In this document: piece after piece, positions 7,399 to 16,490 of the stretch
Numbering within the stretch: the first letter of the stretch is position 1
How the letters are laid out: each line of letters opens with the position of its first letter
Assembly: GCA_045657665.1 (NCBI GenBank)
Contig: JAZOTN010000002.1
Coordinates: 1-52,258 of the forward strand
Direction of reading: 5' to 3'
Source of the DNA: RUG12461 sp045657665
GTDB taxonomy: Bacteria > Bacillota > Clostridia > Lachnospirales > Lachnospiraceae
DNA: 52,258 bases
Translations under genes and position numbers: made by a program
The notes under the pieces: generated by a model
The model's input: the letters and a program-made list of their open reading frames with translations, nothing else
What the model was told of the DNA's origin: nothing
Databases searched by the model: none

Positions 7399-7442
7399 AT
7401 GAATGGACTAAATTGAGCGCCAGCGAAAATTTAGCCATTCAT
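7399..7442 (+). other. Putative oriT palindrome upstream of relaxase
   Basis: The left arm (7399-7414) and right arm (7428-7442) pair over 15 bp with one bulged A around a 13-nt loop (GAGCGCCAGCGAA). MobV-type systems place oriT, with an inverted repeat beside the nick site, just upstream of the relaxase gene, and this is the best such palindrome in the element. The nick site itself is not recognised. Confidence 0.42.
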
Positions 7443-7530
7443 TTATGGGGTTAAAGATATGGCTAAATCCATACCATATATAAATATAATCCAGATATAA
7501 CATTTCACGAGGAAAGAAAGGAGAATCAGC

Positions 7531-8976
7531 ATGGCATCAGCGCACAATGGCGGTGCAGGCATCGAGCCTGCACGCGAGCACAATCGAAGAGAACCAGGGC
7601 ACTATACAAATAATGTAGACCCAGAGGGTCTGCATGAGACAATCATCGACCGAAACATTGATGAGGTCATGCAAGAGACATTCGGTCAAGCCCTCGAAGA
7701 ATTTAATGCGAAGCAAAAAAAGCAAAACCATCATTCACGCGTACATGACCTTTCTTATTATTATGATTTATGGAATCGCGCGGAAACGAAAACGCGAAAA
7801 AAAGACAGAAAGCGATTCACGATAAAAAATCGGCTTGAACGTGAGAATGTCGTTTATTTCACAGGTATGAAAAAAGAAGATGCTCAAATCGCTGCACACA
7901 AATACATTGAAATGCTTCAAGAGAAATGTGGAGATAACATGGTCATCACCGGAGCGTATTTTCATGCTGATGAGCGGAGAATCGATGAAGAAACAGGGGA
8001 AAGAATATGGTCAGAGCCTCATCTTCATCTCGATTACATCATGGTAGCTCACAATCAAAAACGAGGTCTTTCGACTGCGTGCTCCATCCGCAAAGGAATC
8101 GCGGAGCTATGCGAAAAGCATGGTATAACAAAGACGCTTCAAGAAGAGGGCATAAAAATCAAAGAAAATGGAAAGCGGGAATATAATGTAGACAATCCTG
8201 CCAAGATTGAACGCATGACCCTCTTGGATGCTTTCACCTCGTGGTCATTGGGTCAGCTCGACGATATTTGCGCCGAAAAAGGGGTTTATTCTCACGACTA
8301 TGAAAGAGTAATTCATCAAAAGAGCAAGGGTACCCCGTGGCTTGAAAAAGAAGAATTTGTAGAAGTCAAAGAGCGCGAAAAGGCTGAAAAACAACTCGAA
8401 GAAGCCAAAGACGAATTAAATAGCTTTACAACAAACGCTCAAAAAATCATGGACGATACCACAGAAGAGATAGCCGCCGTATCTGATGAGCTCGTTAAAC
8501 TAAACAATGATAAAGCCGCCGTATCTGATGAGGTGAATACTTTACAGTCTGAAAAAACCTCTATCCAGCTTGATATTGACACCGAGAAAGTCCAGCTCAC
8601 CATCATGAAAAATCAAAAAAGCGAAACAAAAGACAAAATCAAAAAAATGGAAGAAGATGCAGCCGAAGAACTTCAAAAATACAAGGAAAAAACCATTTCA
8701 AAGATTGATGAATGTTATGCAGATGAAGAAAAGCTTGTGAAGAGCTTTATTCCATCCGCCGCGCGAGAAACATCTCGTTATCTTAAAAAAACGCACAATA
8801 TCGAAATCAAACCTAAATCATTCATGACCTTTTTCACAAAGTTATGGGACACGCTCAAATCAAAAAACCGCAAAGAAGCGATAGAAAAACTTGACGAAAT
8901 CAAGATTGAACCACCGTCAATCGAAGAAGAAATCGAAGAGGAACTCGAAGAAGAAAACGAAGAAAAACTGATGTAG
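7531..8976 (+). CDS. MobV-type relaxase (plasmid recombination/mobilization enzyme)
   Basis: 481 residues. The N-terminal relaxase half shows the metal-binding motif: HADE at 145-148, then, after an acidic insert, PHLHLD with His164 and His166. This is the HxDE...PHxH pattern of Pre/Mob enzymes. An early segment, EHNRREPGHYTN, resembles the N-terminal motif of the family. These enzymes nick oriT and pilot the strand during mobilization. The C-terminal half is a long coiled coil (about 270-400) and a very acidic tail (455-478). AAAGGAG lies before the start. The relaxase without mating-pair genes indicates a mobilizable element that depends on a helper. Confidence 0.82.
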   Translation: MASAHNGGAGIEPAREHNRREPGHYTNNVDPEGLHETIIDRNIDEVMQETFGQALEEFNAKQKKQNHHSRVHDLSYYYDLWNRAETKTRKKDRKRFTIKNRLERENVVYFTGMKKEDAQIAAHKYIEMLQEKCGDNMVITGAYFHADERRIDEETGERIWSEPHLHLDYIMVAHNQKRGLSTACSIRKGIAELCEKHGITKTLQEEGIKIKENGKREYNVDNPAKIERMTLLDAFTSWSLGQLDDICAEKGVYSHDYERVIHQKSKGTPWLEKEEFVEVKEREKAEKQLEEAKDELNSFTTNAQKIMDDTTEEIAAVSDELVKLNNDKAAVSDEVNTLQSEKTSIQLDIDTEKVQLTIMKNQKSETKDKIKKMEEDAAEELQKYKEKTISKIDECYADEEKLVKSFIPSAARETSRYLKKTHNIEIKPKSFMTFFTKLWDTLKSKNRKEAIEKLDEIKIEPPSIEEEIEEELEEENEEKLM

Positions 8977-9063
8977 ATTGCCCTCAAACGGCGGGCGCCT
9001 TGTGAGTCAGGAAGAGGGTCGGGCTCTGGGGTCAAATCATAGGAAAGGGGGAAAGACGACTCT

Positions 9064-10383
9064 ATGAAAAAACAAAAACCGAATACTGGTCTTTCTTCCT
9101 ATATCCAAACAGAAATAGGTCATGATATGCTGTATCTCGGAAGTGAAGAAATGCTTGCATTGGGGAAGATGATTAAAGAAAACTATGTGTTAACGCATCA
9201 TTCGCAAGATATATTCTTCATGGAAAAGCGAAACAGGTGGAAAACCTATGTCGGCACTCCGAGAAAGGGGGTTGAGCGTAAAGACCGAGGGGATTTAATC
9301 GAATTTTTGTATCAGTTTTATAAGGCAGGAGAAAACGCAAATAACACGCTTGGAGAGGTCTTTGAGCGGTGCGAGGAATACCGTCGTAACGCGTTGAATC
9401 GCGCTCAAAGCACGATTAAAAGAGACGGTGAGGTTTTCTATCGTTTCTTCGAGAAAAGCTTCTATACGCGTCCTATAAAGGGAATTTCTGCGGATGAAAT
9501 AGCGGAATATTTTTGCCACCGGTCAAAAGAACTGGAAATGTCAGAGCGGGCGCTAAAGGACTCAAAACAAGTGCTGGATAGAACGTTTCGTTATGCGATT
9601 CAGCAAGAGAAAATCCTGACTGCGAATCCCGTTCAGATAGACCTCGAAAACTATTACCAGAACTGTATACAGGAAATCAAAACGGACGATGATAAGATAT
9701 TTACGCTGGAAGAGATTGCCGAGATTGAAGCAGAAATCCGTAGCAGACTAAATATAGAGGGCTATGACGCTAAATTGTATGCGATGCTGATTTCTATTCA
9801 TACAGGTGTGAGGGCGGGAGAACTGCCGACTCTGAGATGGTCTGATGTGACAGATAAGGGGCTTCATATCCACACACAGCAACGGATTTTCAAGGAGAAA
9901 GGAAAGCCCAAAATATTGGAAGAATTGCCATTCACCAAGAATGAAAGACGGCATCCAAAAGGCGGTAGATACTTCCCGATTTCCGATTCTATTCAGAGTA
10001 TTTTAGACGAAATCAAGGCAAAGCAGGATAGGCTTGGTATTTCATCGGAATTTATTTTTTGCGAGGAAAACGGCGCTTGGCTCGACAAAGAAATGTACCA
10101 GCAAAGACTCCGTAGACTGTGCAAAAAGCTGGGGTTTAACATCACAAACAACCACGCATTTAGGAAGTCCTTGAATAGTAACGTGCTGATTCCTTTGGGC
10201 ATCCCTGTGACACAACGGGCTTACTTGCTGGGTCACTCGGTCGAAGTCAACGAACGAAATTATTCGTTTACACGGACAGAAGAACTGGAGAAAGTGAAAA
10301 ATAAACTCAATGAAGCGAATCACTCAAAGTCACTCAAAAACGTAGTGAGTTTTCCAAAAAAAGAAATCCCGCAAGCCCAGTAA
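9064..10383 (+). CDS. Tyrosine recombinase (integrase) of element 2
   Basis: 439 residues. The catalytic C-terminal domain has Arg250 in HTGVRAGEL, Lys299 in RHPKGGRY, His364 and Arg367 in NHAFRKS, His391 in LLGHS and Tyr400 in NERNY, so the full set is present. It starts after a GGAAAGGGGG site 87 nt downstream of the relaxase gene and may be transcribed with it. It ends 27 nt before the attachment core in tRNA-Gly. Its 3' end overlaps the right-end copy of the arm-type repeat, so coding and recombination-site sequence are merged. Confidence 0.92.
   Translation: MKKQKPNTGLSSYIQTEIGHDMLYLGSEEMLALGKMIKENYVLTHHSQDIFFMEKRNRWKTYVGTPRKGVERKDRGDLIEFLYQFYKAGENANNTLGEVFERCEEYRRNALNRAQSTIKRDGEVFYRFFEKSFYTRPIKGISADEIAEYFCHRSKELEMSERALKDSKQVLDRTFRYAIQQEKILTANPVQIDLENYYQNCIQEIKTDDDKIFTLEEIAEIEAEIRSRLNIEGYDAKLYAMLISIHTGVRAGELPTLRWSDVTDKGLHIHTQQRIFKEKGKPKILEELPFTKNERRHPKGGRYFPISDSIQSILDEIKAKQDRLGISSEFIFCEENGAWLDKEMYQQRLRRLCKKLGFNITNNHAFRKSLNSNVLIPLGIPVTQRAYLLGHSVEVNERNYSFTRTEELEKVKNKLNEANHSKSLKNVVSFPKKEIPQAQ
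10316..10340. repeat. Right-end copy of integrase arm-type repeat
   Basis: CGAATCACTCAAAGTCACTC and five A, inside the last codons of the integrase gene. It matches 6541-6567 apart from a 2-nt A-run difference and a flanking base. See the left-end entry for the interpretation. Confidence 0.55.
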
Positions 10384-10413
10384 TTTCAAGGGATTGCGGA
10401 ACTTCCAACAGAG

Positions 10414-10486
10414 AGCGATAGACGGGGCTCGAACCCGCGGTCTCGACCTTGGCAAGGTCGCGCGTTACCAACTACGCCACTATCGC
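10414..10486 (-). tRNA. tRNA-Gly (anticodon GCC)
   Basis: 73 nt. The acceptor stem GCGATAG pairs with CTATCGC, the anticodon stem CGACC pairs with GGTCG around loop TTGCCAA (anticodon GCC), and the T-arm carries GGTTCGAGCC. The discriminator base is U and CCA is not encoded. The 3' 20 nt lie within the attachment core, and the inserted DNA keeps the gene intact. Confidence 0.96.
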
Positions 10487-10516
10487 ATTTGCCGTCAATT
10501 ACCTGACGCACAGACT

Positions 10517-10545
10517 ATCTTACTATGTCACCATTCGTTTGTCAA
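10517..10545 (-). promoter_or_regulatory. Promoter of tRNA-Gly
   Basis: On the minus strand, a perfect -35 TTGACA (10545-10540), a 17-nt spacer and -10 TAAGAT (10522-10517). The predicted start is about 24 nt before the tRNA 5' end. Confidence 0.85.
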
Positions 10546-10591
10546 CTATTTTTTCAGCACAGCCTCTATGCTCCAAGGCTGCGCTCTTTCC

Positions 10592-10984
10592 TTATCTCTC
10601 CTTCAGTACATCGGTTCCGGTTTTCTCGGACTTTTTCTTTTGCTCATAAAGAATCCCAAGCGCTCCTCCCAGAACGATCACCATTCCGGCGATCTGGTTC
10701 GGTTCCATTTTCTGCGAAAACAGCACCAGCGATACAAGCGCCGCCACGATGGGCATCAGAAGCAAAAAGACCTTGACAATCCACACCGGGAAATGCCGGA
10801 GATTGTAGTAATAAACCTGATAGATCCCGAACTGCCCGAGCCCGGCAAGACATGTCGCAAGGAGAAGTCCTTTGTCCATCGTCAGGTTCTGAAGCTCCCC
10901 GATCGTTCCCATGACCATGAATACCCCGAGAAGCATCACGAGCGTAAAGATCCAGTCCAGCTTTGTGAATTTCGTTTTCAACCG
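10592..10984 (-). pseudogene. DMT/EamA-family transporter, C-terminal fragment
   Basis: About 130 residues with four hydrophobic segments and a typical EamA C-terminus (GMVIVLGGALGILYEQKKK). The family has ten membrane segments in about 300 residues, so only the last four are left and there is no native start. The fragment is joined out of frame to a transaldolase N-terminal fragment, as if a deletion fused two neighbouring genes. Confidence 0.75.
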
Positions 10985-11131
10985 CGCCGACAATGATCGG
11001 GTTGCTCGTTGCACCGACGATGCCGCGCTCAAGTCCGTAATTCAGTTCTTCCTCACCGCAGCTGTCCATCCAGATGTCAGTCATCGGAAACTTGACGGCA
11101 GACTCATGTAACTTTCCTAAAATTTGCTCAT
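10985..11131 (-). pseudogene. Transaldolase-family gene, N-terminal fragment with frameshift
   Basis: The frame encodes HESAVKFPMTDIWMDSCGEE and continues to GATSNPIIVG, a transaldolase-like N-terminus (the SNP motif corresponds to TNP). The ATG at 11131, with an AAAGGAG site, is one base out of frame with this segment, and its own frame stops after four codons. The homology ends near 10985 at the DMT fragment. Confidence 0.7.
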
Positions 11132-11150
11132 TTTTCTTCTCCTTTGCTTT

Positions 11151-11840
11151 CTACTTCGCCGTTCCGTCCCATGCTTCACGGAAAACACCGAGTCCGTAGG
11201 TTGTGAACGGATGCTCAAAGCTGTCCTTATAGACCTGAAGACCTGCCGTTACGATATCCGCACCCATTGCAGCGTAGTCACCGATCTGGCGTCCGTTGCG
11301 GACTGCTGCCACGATGATCTCGGTCTCATAGCCGTAGTTTGCATAAATGTCAATGATATCCTGGATGTAATCGCCGGTATCGCCGCTGTTCTCTTTCCAG
11401 CCGACAAACGGGGATACAAATTTCGCGCCCAGCTTTGCTGCCGGGATTGCCTGGGAAGGTGAGAATACAAGCGTCACATTTGTACGGATCCCCTGCTCCT
11501 CAAGACGTCGCGCCGCGATGAGTCCCTGCTCCATGCACGGGATCTTGATGACATAGTTCGGAGAATAGGAGGAAACCTTCTTTGCCGCCTCAACGATATC
11601 TTCCCACTTATCCAGATGCGGATTGACCTCAAAGGAAACCGGCCATTTGATCTCACCGTTATTGTCCTTCCCCTCAAGACCGTTATCCCTGATCCATTTT
11701 GCGATCTCTTCCACACAGGTCATGAACGGCTTGCCGCTGTTCTTGATATGCTTCGGATTTGTCGTGACGCCGTCGATCCCGTAGTTCTTGTACGCGTAGT
11801 CGATCTCGTCAAGCTTTGCGCTGTCTAAGAAATACTTCAT
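11151..11840 (-). CDS. Transaldolase / fructose-6-phosphate aldolase-like protein
   Basis: 229 residues of the TalC/FSA-type transaldolase group: start MKYFLDSAKLDEI, GVTTNPKHI near residue 24, the Schiff-base Lys in VIKIPCMEQG, TNVTLVFSPSQA, then SPFVGW and a closing AAVRNGRQI-TAG segment. The family transfers or cleaves dihydroxyacetone units of sugar phosphates. AAGGAGGAACATATC precedes the start. It is the only complete gene among transketolase, alcohol dehydrogenase and transporter fragments, so the original pathway (pentose or related sugar catabolism) is probably broken. Exact substrate unknown. Confidence 0.85.
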   Translation of the reverse strand: MKYFLDSAKLDEIDYAYKNYGIDGVTTNPKHIKNSGKPFMTCVEEIAKWIRDNGLEGKDNNGEIKWPVSFEVNPHLDKWEDIVEAAKKVSSYSPNYVIKIPCMEQGLIAARRLEEQGIRTNVTLVFSPSQAIPAAKLGAKFVSPFVGWKENSGDTGDYIQDIIDIYANYGYETEIIVAAVRNGRQIGDYAAMGADIVTAGLQVYKDSFEHPFTTYGLGVFREAWDGTAK

Positions 11841-11875
11841 GATATGTTCCTCCTTATTGTTAACTGCTGATTTAA

Positions 11876-12114
11876 TTATTTGTTGTAGATACCTTTTTCG
11901 ATTGTCTTAACTTCTTCTCTTGCTCCCTTCAGAAACTCCTGGCGCCATTCCTCCAGGTTCTCCGTGAAGCCGGTGTTTAAGAACTTGTCTACCATCGCGA
12001 TGCCGACGTTTACGGTGCGCTCCGGGAACTCCGCAGTGAAACGGTCTCTTTGATCGTGAGCTTACGGATCTCGTTTGCCTTTTCGGCCAACATTTTTCGT
12101 TTTTGTTCTGTCAT
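11876..12114 (-). pseudogene. Transketolase remnants
   Basis: Two joined fragments. From the ATG at 12114 the frame reads MTEQKRKMLAEKANEIRK and LTIKETVSL, a transketolase N-terminal-subunit start, and then stops. A second frame reads AEFPERTVNVGIA, a segment typical of the transketolase C-terminal subunit, and then an unassigned tail ending EKGIYNK at 11876. Internal deletion and frameshift leave no working enzyme. Confidence 0.62.
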
Positions 12115-12396
12115 GAGTAAGCCCTACCTCCGCGATGTGCGGGATATCGGATTCCTTCACTCCGATCTCATTTTCTCCTCCGCACCCTCTTTTACGACTC
12201 GGATGAAAGCGGGGAGCGTGATCGAGCAGGCGGTTCCGTGGCTTGCGCCGAACTCTGTCGTAAGCGGAAAGCTGCATGCGTGGATACCCGTCGTCCTTTT
12301 TTCAAGTGTGCGGGTCCCGCCGCTGTATATGTCCGCAAAGCCGTATGCGCACTTGGACCAGAGGCTGTTCTACCTGTTTTTTTGCTTTGTTCCCAT
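12115..12396 (-). pseudogene. Iron-containing alcohol dehydrogenase, C-terminal remnants
   Basis: One minus-strand frame reads AHACSFPLTTEFGASHGTAC and ITLPAFIRVVKEG, which matches the His-rich metal-site region of iron-dependent alcohol dehydrogenases (AH...PHG). The next frame reads VKESDIPHIAEVGLTHDR, like the end of that family. The frames are broken by stops and shifts. The upstream ATG at 12396 opens only eight codons. Confidence 0.58.
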
Positions 12397-12531
12397 AAAA
12401 TCCCCCTTATTTATTAAATGACTTAATCAAAAAATATTATAACATGAGACGGAAGTTTTTCAAGTGAAAAAAGGAAAGTCGAAATCACAAAAATATTTCG
12501 TCTAAGACTATTTCAAATACCTCAAATCGTA

Positions 12532-12537
12532 TATAAT
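12532..12537 (+). promoter_or_regulatory. -10 box of the phoH-like gene
   Basis: TATAAT, 38 nt before the start codon, in an AT-rich region. The -35 region 17 nt upstream (TATTTC) is weak. Confidence 0.55.
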
Positions 12538-12575
12538 AATTCATATATATAGATCCTAATCGAAAGGAACTGTCT

Positions 12576-13973
12576 ATGAAGAAAATCTACGTACTCGACA
12601 CCAACATCCTCATCGATAGTGCCGGCACTGCTATTTTCGGCTTCGATGATAACGATGTTGTCATCACTGCCACCACCATTATGGAACTGAACAAGCACAA
12701 AGGAGACGAACGGGAACGCGGCTACAACGTCCGCGAAACCTCCCGGATCCTGAGGGATCTCCGTTCCGAACAGGGCGACCTCTATGAAGGAGTCCCGATC
12801 AACGACGGTGGTACGTTCCGGATCGAAAAGAACGGCTATGAGCATGAGCTCCCGGTATGGCTTCGCAATGATGAATACGCCGAAGCGGATAACCGCATCC
12901 TTGCCACGGTTCTGACGATCATGGAGCAAAACCCGGACAAGAAGGTGGCTCTGATCACAAACGATTTTCTGATGTCGCTGGATGCCCAGGCACTCGGAAT
13001 CGAAACACAGGAATACCGGAATGACAAGATCGAAAGCGAGGAGATGTACACCGGGCGGATCACGCTGATGCTCGATCCGGACGAGGTCGCAAGGCTCTAC
13101 CGGGATAAAAAGATCCCTCTTTCGGAGCTCGAGGGCGATGACTCTCCGGATTTCATGCCGAACGAATTCGTCGAGGTCAATCCCGGAACACATTCCTCTG
13201 CTCTCGCCTGGGTGCGGGGGGACAGCCTGGAGCTTCTTCCCGAAGAGATCATCAACGGCACCTACTTCGGACTTACGGCCAGAAATGCCGGCCAGCGGTT
13301 CGCGATCGCAGCACTCAACGCACCGGCCGAGGATATTCCTCTTGTCATCATCAAAGGCCCTGCAGGCTGCGGAAAGACGCTGCTGGCAGAGGCTGTGGGA
13401 CTTGACAAGACCTATGTCGGCCAGGAATTCCAAAAAGGAAAGAGCCGTGCGGATGAGGAGTACCGGAACCTTTACATCACAAGATCCAATACGCTTCCCG
13501 AAACCGAAAACCTCGGCTTTCTGAAGGGCGATCTGGAGGAAAAAATGGGGCCGCTCCTCTCCCCCTTCTATGATAATATGGAAACACTCATGCGCATCGG
13601 CGGAGAAACAGATCCGCAGCAGATCCAGTATCAGGTGGATTATATGATCGACGACGGCGGACCGGTAAAGATCGTTTCCCTCGCCTACATCCGCGGACGC
13701 TCCCTGGACAAGAGCGTGATCATTGTGGACGAAGCGCAGAATATCACGCCGAAACAGGCCAAGACACTTGCCACCCGTGTCGGAGAAGGCACTAAACTCG
13801 TCCTTCTCGGCGATCCTGCGCAGATCGACTCTCCGAGACTTACCGCCAGAAGCAACGGTCTTGTCTATGCGGCCGAAAAAATGAAGGATGACGAGCTTTG
13901 TGCAGTCATCACCATGTACGAAAAAGAATGCGTCCGTTCCGAGCTTTCGAAGCGGGCTGCGAAAAAAATGTAA
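12576..13973 (+). CDS. PIN-PhoH family protein (PhoH2-like RNA helicase/nuclease)
   Basis: 465 residues. The N-terminal PIN domain (about 1-190) opens with YVLDTNILIDS, and further acidic residues (MELNKHKGDE, ADNRILA, ALITND) form the expected nuclease site. The C-terminal PhoH ATPase has Walker A GPAGCGKTLLA near 267 and Walker B VIIVDEAQN near 386. PhoH2 proteins combine ATP-dependent RNA unwinding with RNase activity. CGAAAGGAACTGTCT precedes the start. The isomerase gene follows after 16 nt on the same strand and may be cotranscribed. Length and motifs look intact. Confidence 0.92.
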   Translation: MKKIYVLDTNILIDSAGTAIFGFDDNDVVITATTIMELNKHKGDERERGYNVRETSRILRDLRSEQGDLYEGVPINDGGTFRIEKNGYEHELPVWLRNDEYAEADNRILATVLTIMEQNPDKKVALITNDFLMSLDAQALGIETQEYRNDKIESEEMYTGRITLMLDPDEVARLYRDKKIPLSELEGDDSPDFMPNEFVEVNPGTHSSALAWVRGDSLELLPEEIINGTYFGLTARNAGQRFAIAALNAPAEDIPLVIIKGPAGCGKTLLAEAVGLDKTYVGQEFQKGKSRADEEYRNLYITRSNTLPETENLGFLKGDLEEKMGPLLSPFYDNMETLMRIGGETDPQQIQYQVDYMIDDGGPVKIVSLAYIRGRSLDKSVIIVDEAQNITPKQAKTLATRVGEGTKLVLLGDPAQIDSPRLTARSNGLVYAAEKMKDDELCAVITMYEKECVRSELSKRAAKKM

Positions 13974-13989
13974 AAAAGGAGAAGAGAAA

Positions 13990-15483
<1,494 letters not shown>

Positions 15484-15505
15484 TCCTGTTTAACAGCGAA
15501 AAACG

Positions 15506-15538
15506 GAGAAGAGCCGGGCATTTTGCCCGGCTCTTCTC
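15506..15538 (+). terminator. Strong hairpin after the isomerase gene
   Basis: Perfect 14-bp inverted repeat GAGAAGAGCCGGGC / GCCCGGCTCTTCTC with loop ATTTT, 22 nt after the stop. There is no U-run after it, so it may stabilise the 3' end as well as end transcription. Confidence 0.75.
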
Positions 15539-15588
15539 ACCCCAAAAACATCTCCCAAACCCCGAAAAGGTTTCATGGATATATATTC

Positions 15589-15745
15589 TTAATAATGACA
15601 GACCTCCATGCCAAACATATGCGCCAGCATGGTAAGTTCTTCGGAAACATTTCCGTATACGACCACGAAATGCGGCTCCCTTCGTGTGTACGCATGACCG
15701 GCATGAACGATGCCATTTCGGCCCACCTGAGAAACACCTCTTTTG
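15589..15745 (-). pseudogene. Unidentified C-terminal gene remnant
   Basis: One minus-strand frame without a start reads GRNGIVHAGHAYTRREPHFV and ends HMFGMEVCHY before the stop at 15589. It looks like a real protein end, perhaps of a sugar enzyme, but the family was not recognised. It joins the transporter fragment upstream in another frame. Confidence 0.4.
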
Positions 15746-16060
15746 TCCGGACGTTATCAAACAGATCAGCGGGACCAGCGTATATGCTGCAAAAAAGATC
15801 AGCACGATGACAAATGCACCGGTCAGCACCAGCATGACCGAAGTGGCGTTTGCCCCTCCGTAGTTGTTATCGCGTATCTGGTTATAGAGGTACAGGACGA
15901 GCACGGAGGTCCGGTTGGCAGGTCCGCCGTTCGTCAATAGATAGATCTGTTCGAAGGTTCTGAGTCCGAAGACCGCCGCCAGCGTAATGGCTGCCATCAT
16001 GCCTGCGACCATGGTTGCTCCGACAAGTAGAGCCGCGATTTTGGTAGTTCTCTTTTTCAT
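15746..16060 (-). pseudogene. Sugar ABC transporter remnant: binding-protein start fused to permease end
   Basis: The ATG at 16060 has an AAAGGAG site and opens with a secretion signal (MKKRTTKIAALLVGATMVAG) typical of a solute-binding protein. After about 22 residues it runs into the C-terminal part of a UgpA/MalF-type permease (LRTFEQIYLLTNGGPANRTS and then the last membrane segments). An internal deletion has evidently removed most of the binding protein and the front of the permease. The downstream frame is scrambled. Confidence 0.7.
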
Positions 16061-16346
16061 ACCCGTCTCCTTTTTTGTTGTTTTTGCTGTTTTTGTTGCC
16101 TGTTTCATTGCCGCATAATTAAAAGTTTTAATTTATTCGGTAAAATAAAATGATGAAAAACTTTGATCTGTCGCCGTTTCCATCAGTTCATATTTTGGAT
16201 TATACTCTATTATTTCCCAGATATAAAGGCTTTTCCGCGAATTTTTTAAAGAAATGTTTCTGCTTTTTTCTTGCAGAGTTTCCATGTTTATGATAGGATA
16301 ATAGACGAATCGAAGCAAAAAATCTGTTTTTGATTAAAAATGCTAA
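16061..16346. other. AT-rich intergenic stretch
   Basis: No gene, repeat or clear promoter is seen. The minus-strand frame at 16133-16318 has no ribosome site and no family signature. Confidence 0.5.
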
Positions 16347-16469
16347 TTAAATGATGCCAGGGTGCACTTTGCGCCGTGCCGGGTAAATGATGAAGGATTT
16401 CGCTGCATCGTCGTATTGCCGGAAGGAACCAATGAAGACCTCCCCGACAACATCGAGATCTTCTACTAA
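16347..16469 (+). pseudogene. Short C-terminal coding remnant before the ROK gene
   Basis: An open frame without a start reads DARVHFAPCRVNDEGFRCIV and ends DLPDNIEIFY. It ends 21 nt before the ROK start. The composition looks like a real protein end, but the family is unknown. It could be the last piece of a deleted gene that once preceded the regulator. Confidence 0.35.
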
Positions 16470-16490
16470 ATAAGGACAGGAAATAAAGAA

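Larger units (their letters stand above)
6461..10433. mobile_element. Minimal integrative mobilizable element in tRNA-Gly
   Basis: About 3.9 kb bounded by the 23-nt tRNA-derived repeats. It carries one small helical protein, a MobV-type relaxase and a tyrosine recombinase ending 27 nt from the right repeat. It has no conjugative secretion genes and no evident cargo, so transfer would rely on a helper element. Matching CGAATCACTCAAA repeats lie inside both ends. Its placement between element 1 and the tRNA suggests a second, later integration at the same site. Confidence 0.8.

Noticed and set aside
10394..10996. 200-codon plus-strand open frame across the tRNA
   Set aside because: It reads through the tRNA-Gly gene and antisense to the transporter fragment, with no protein family signal.
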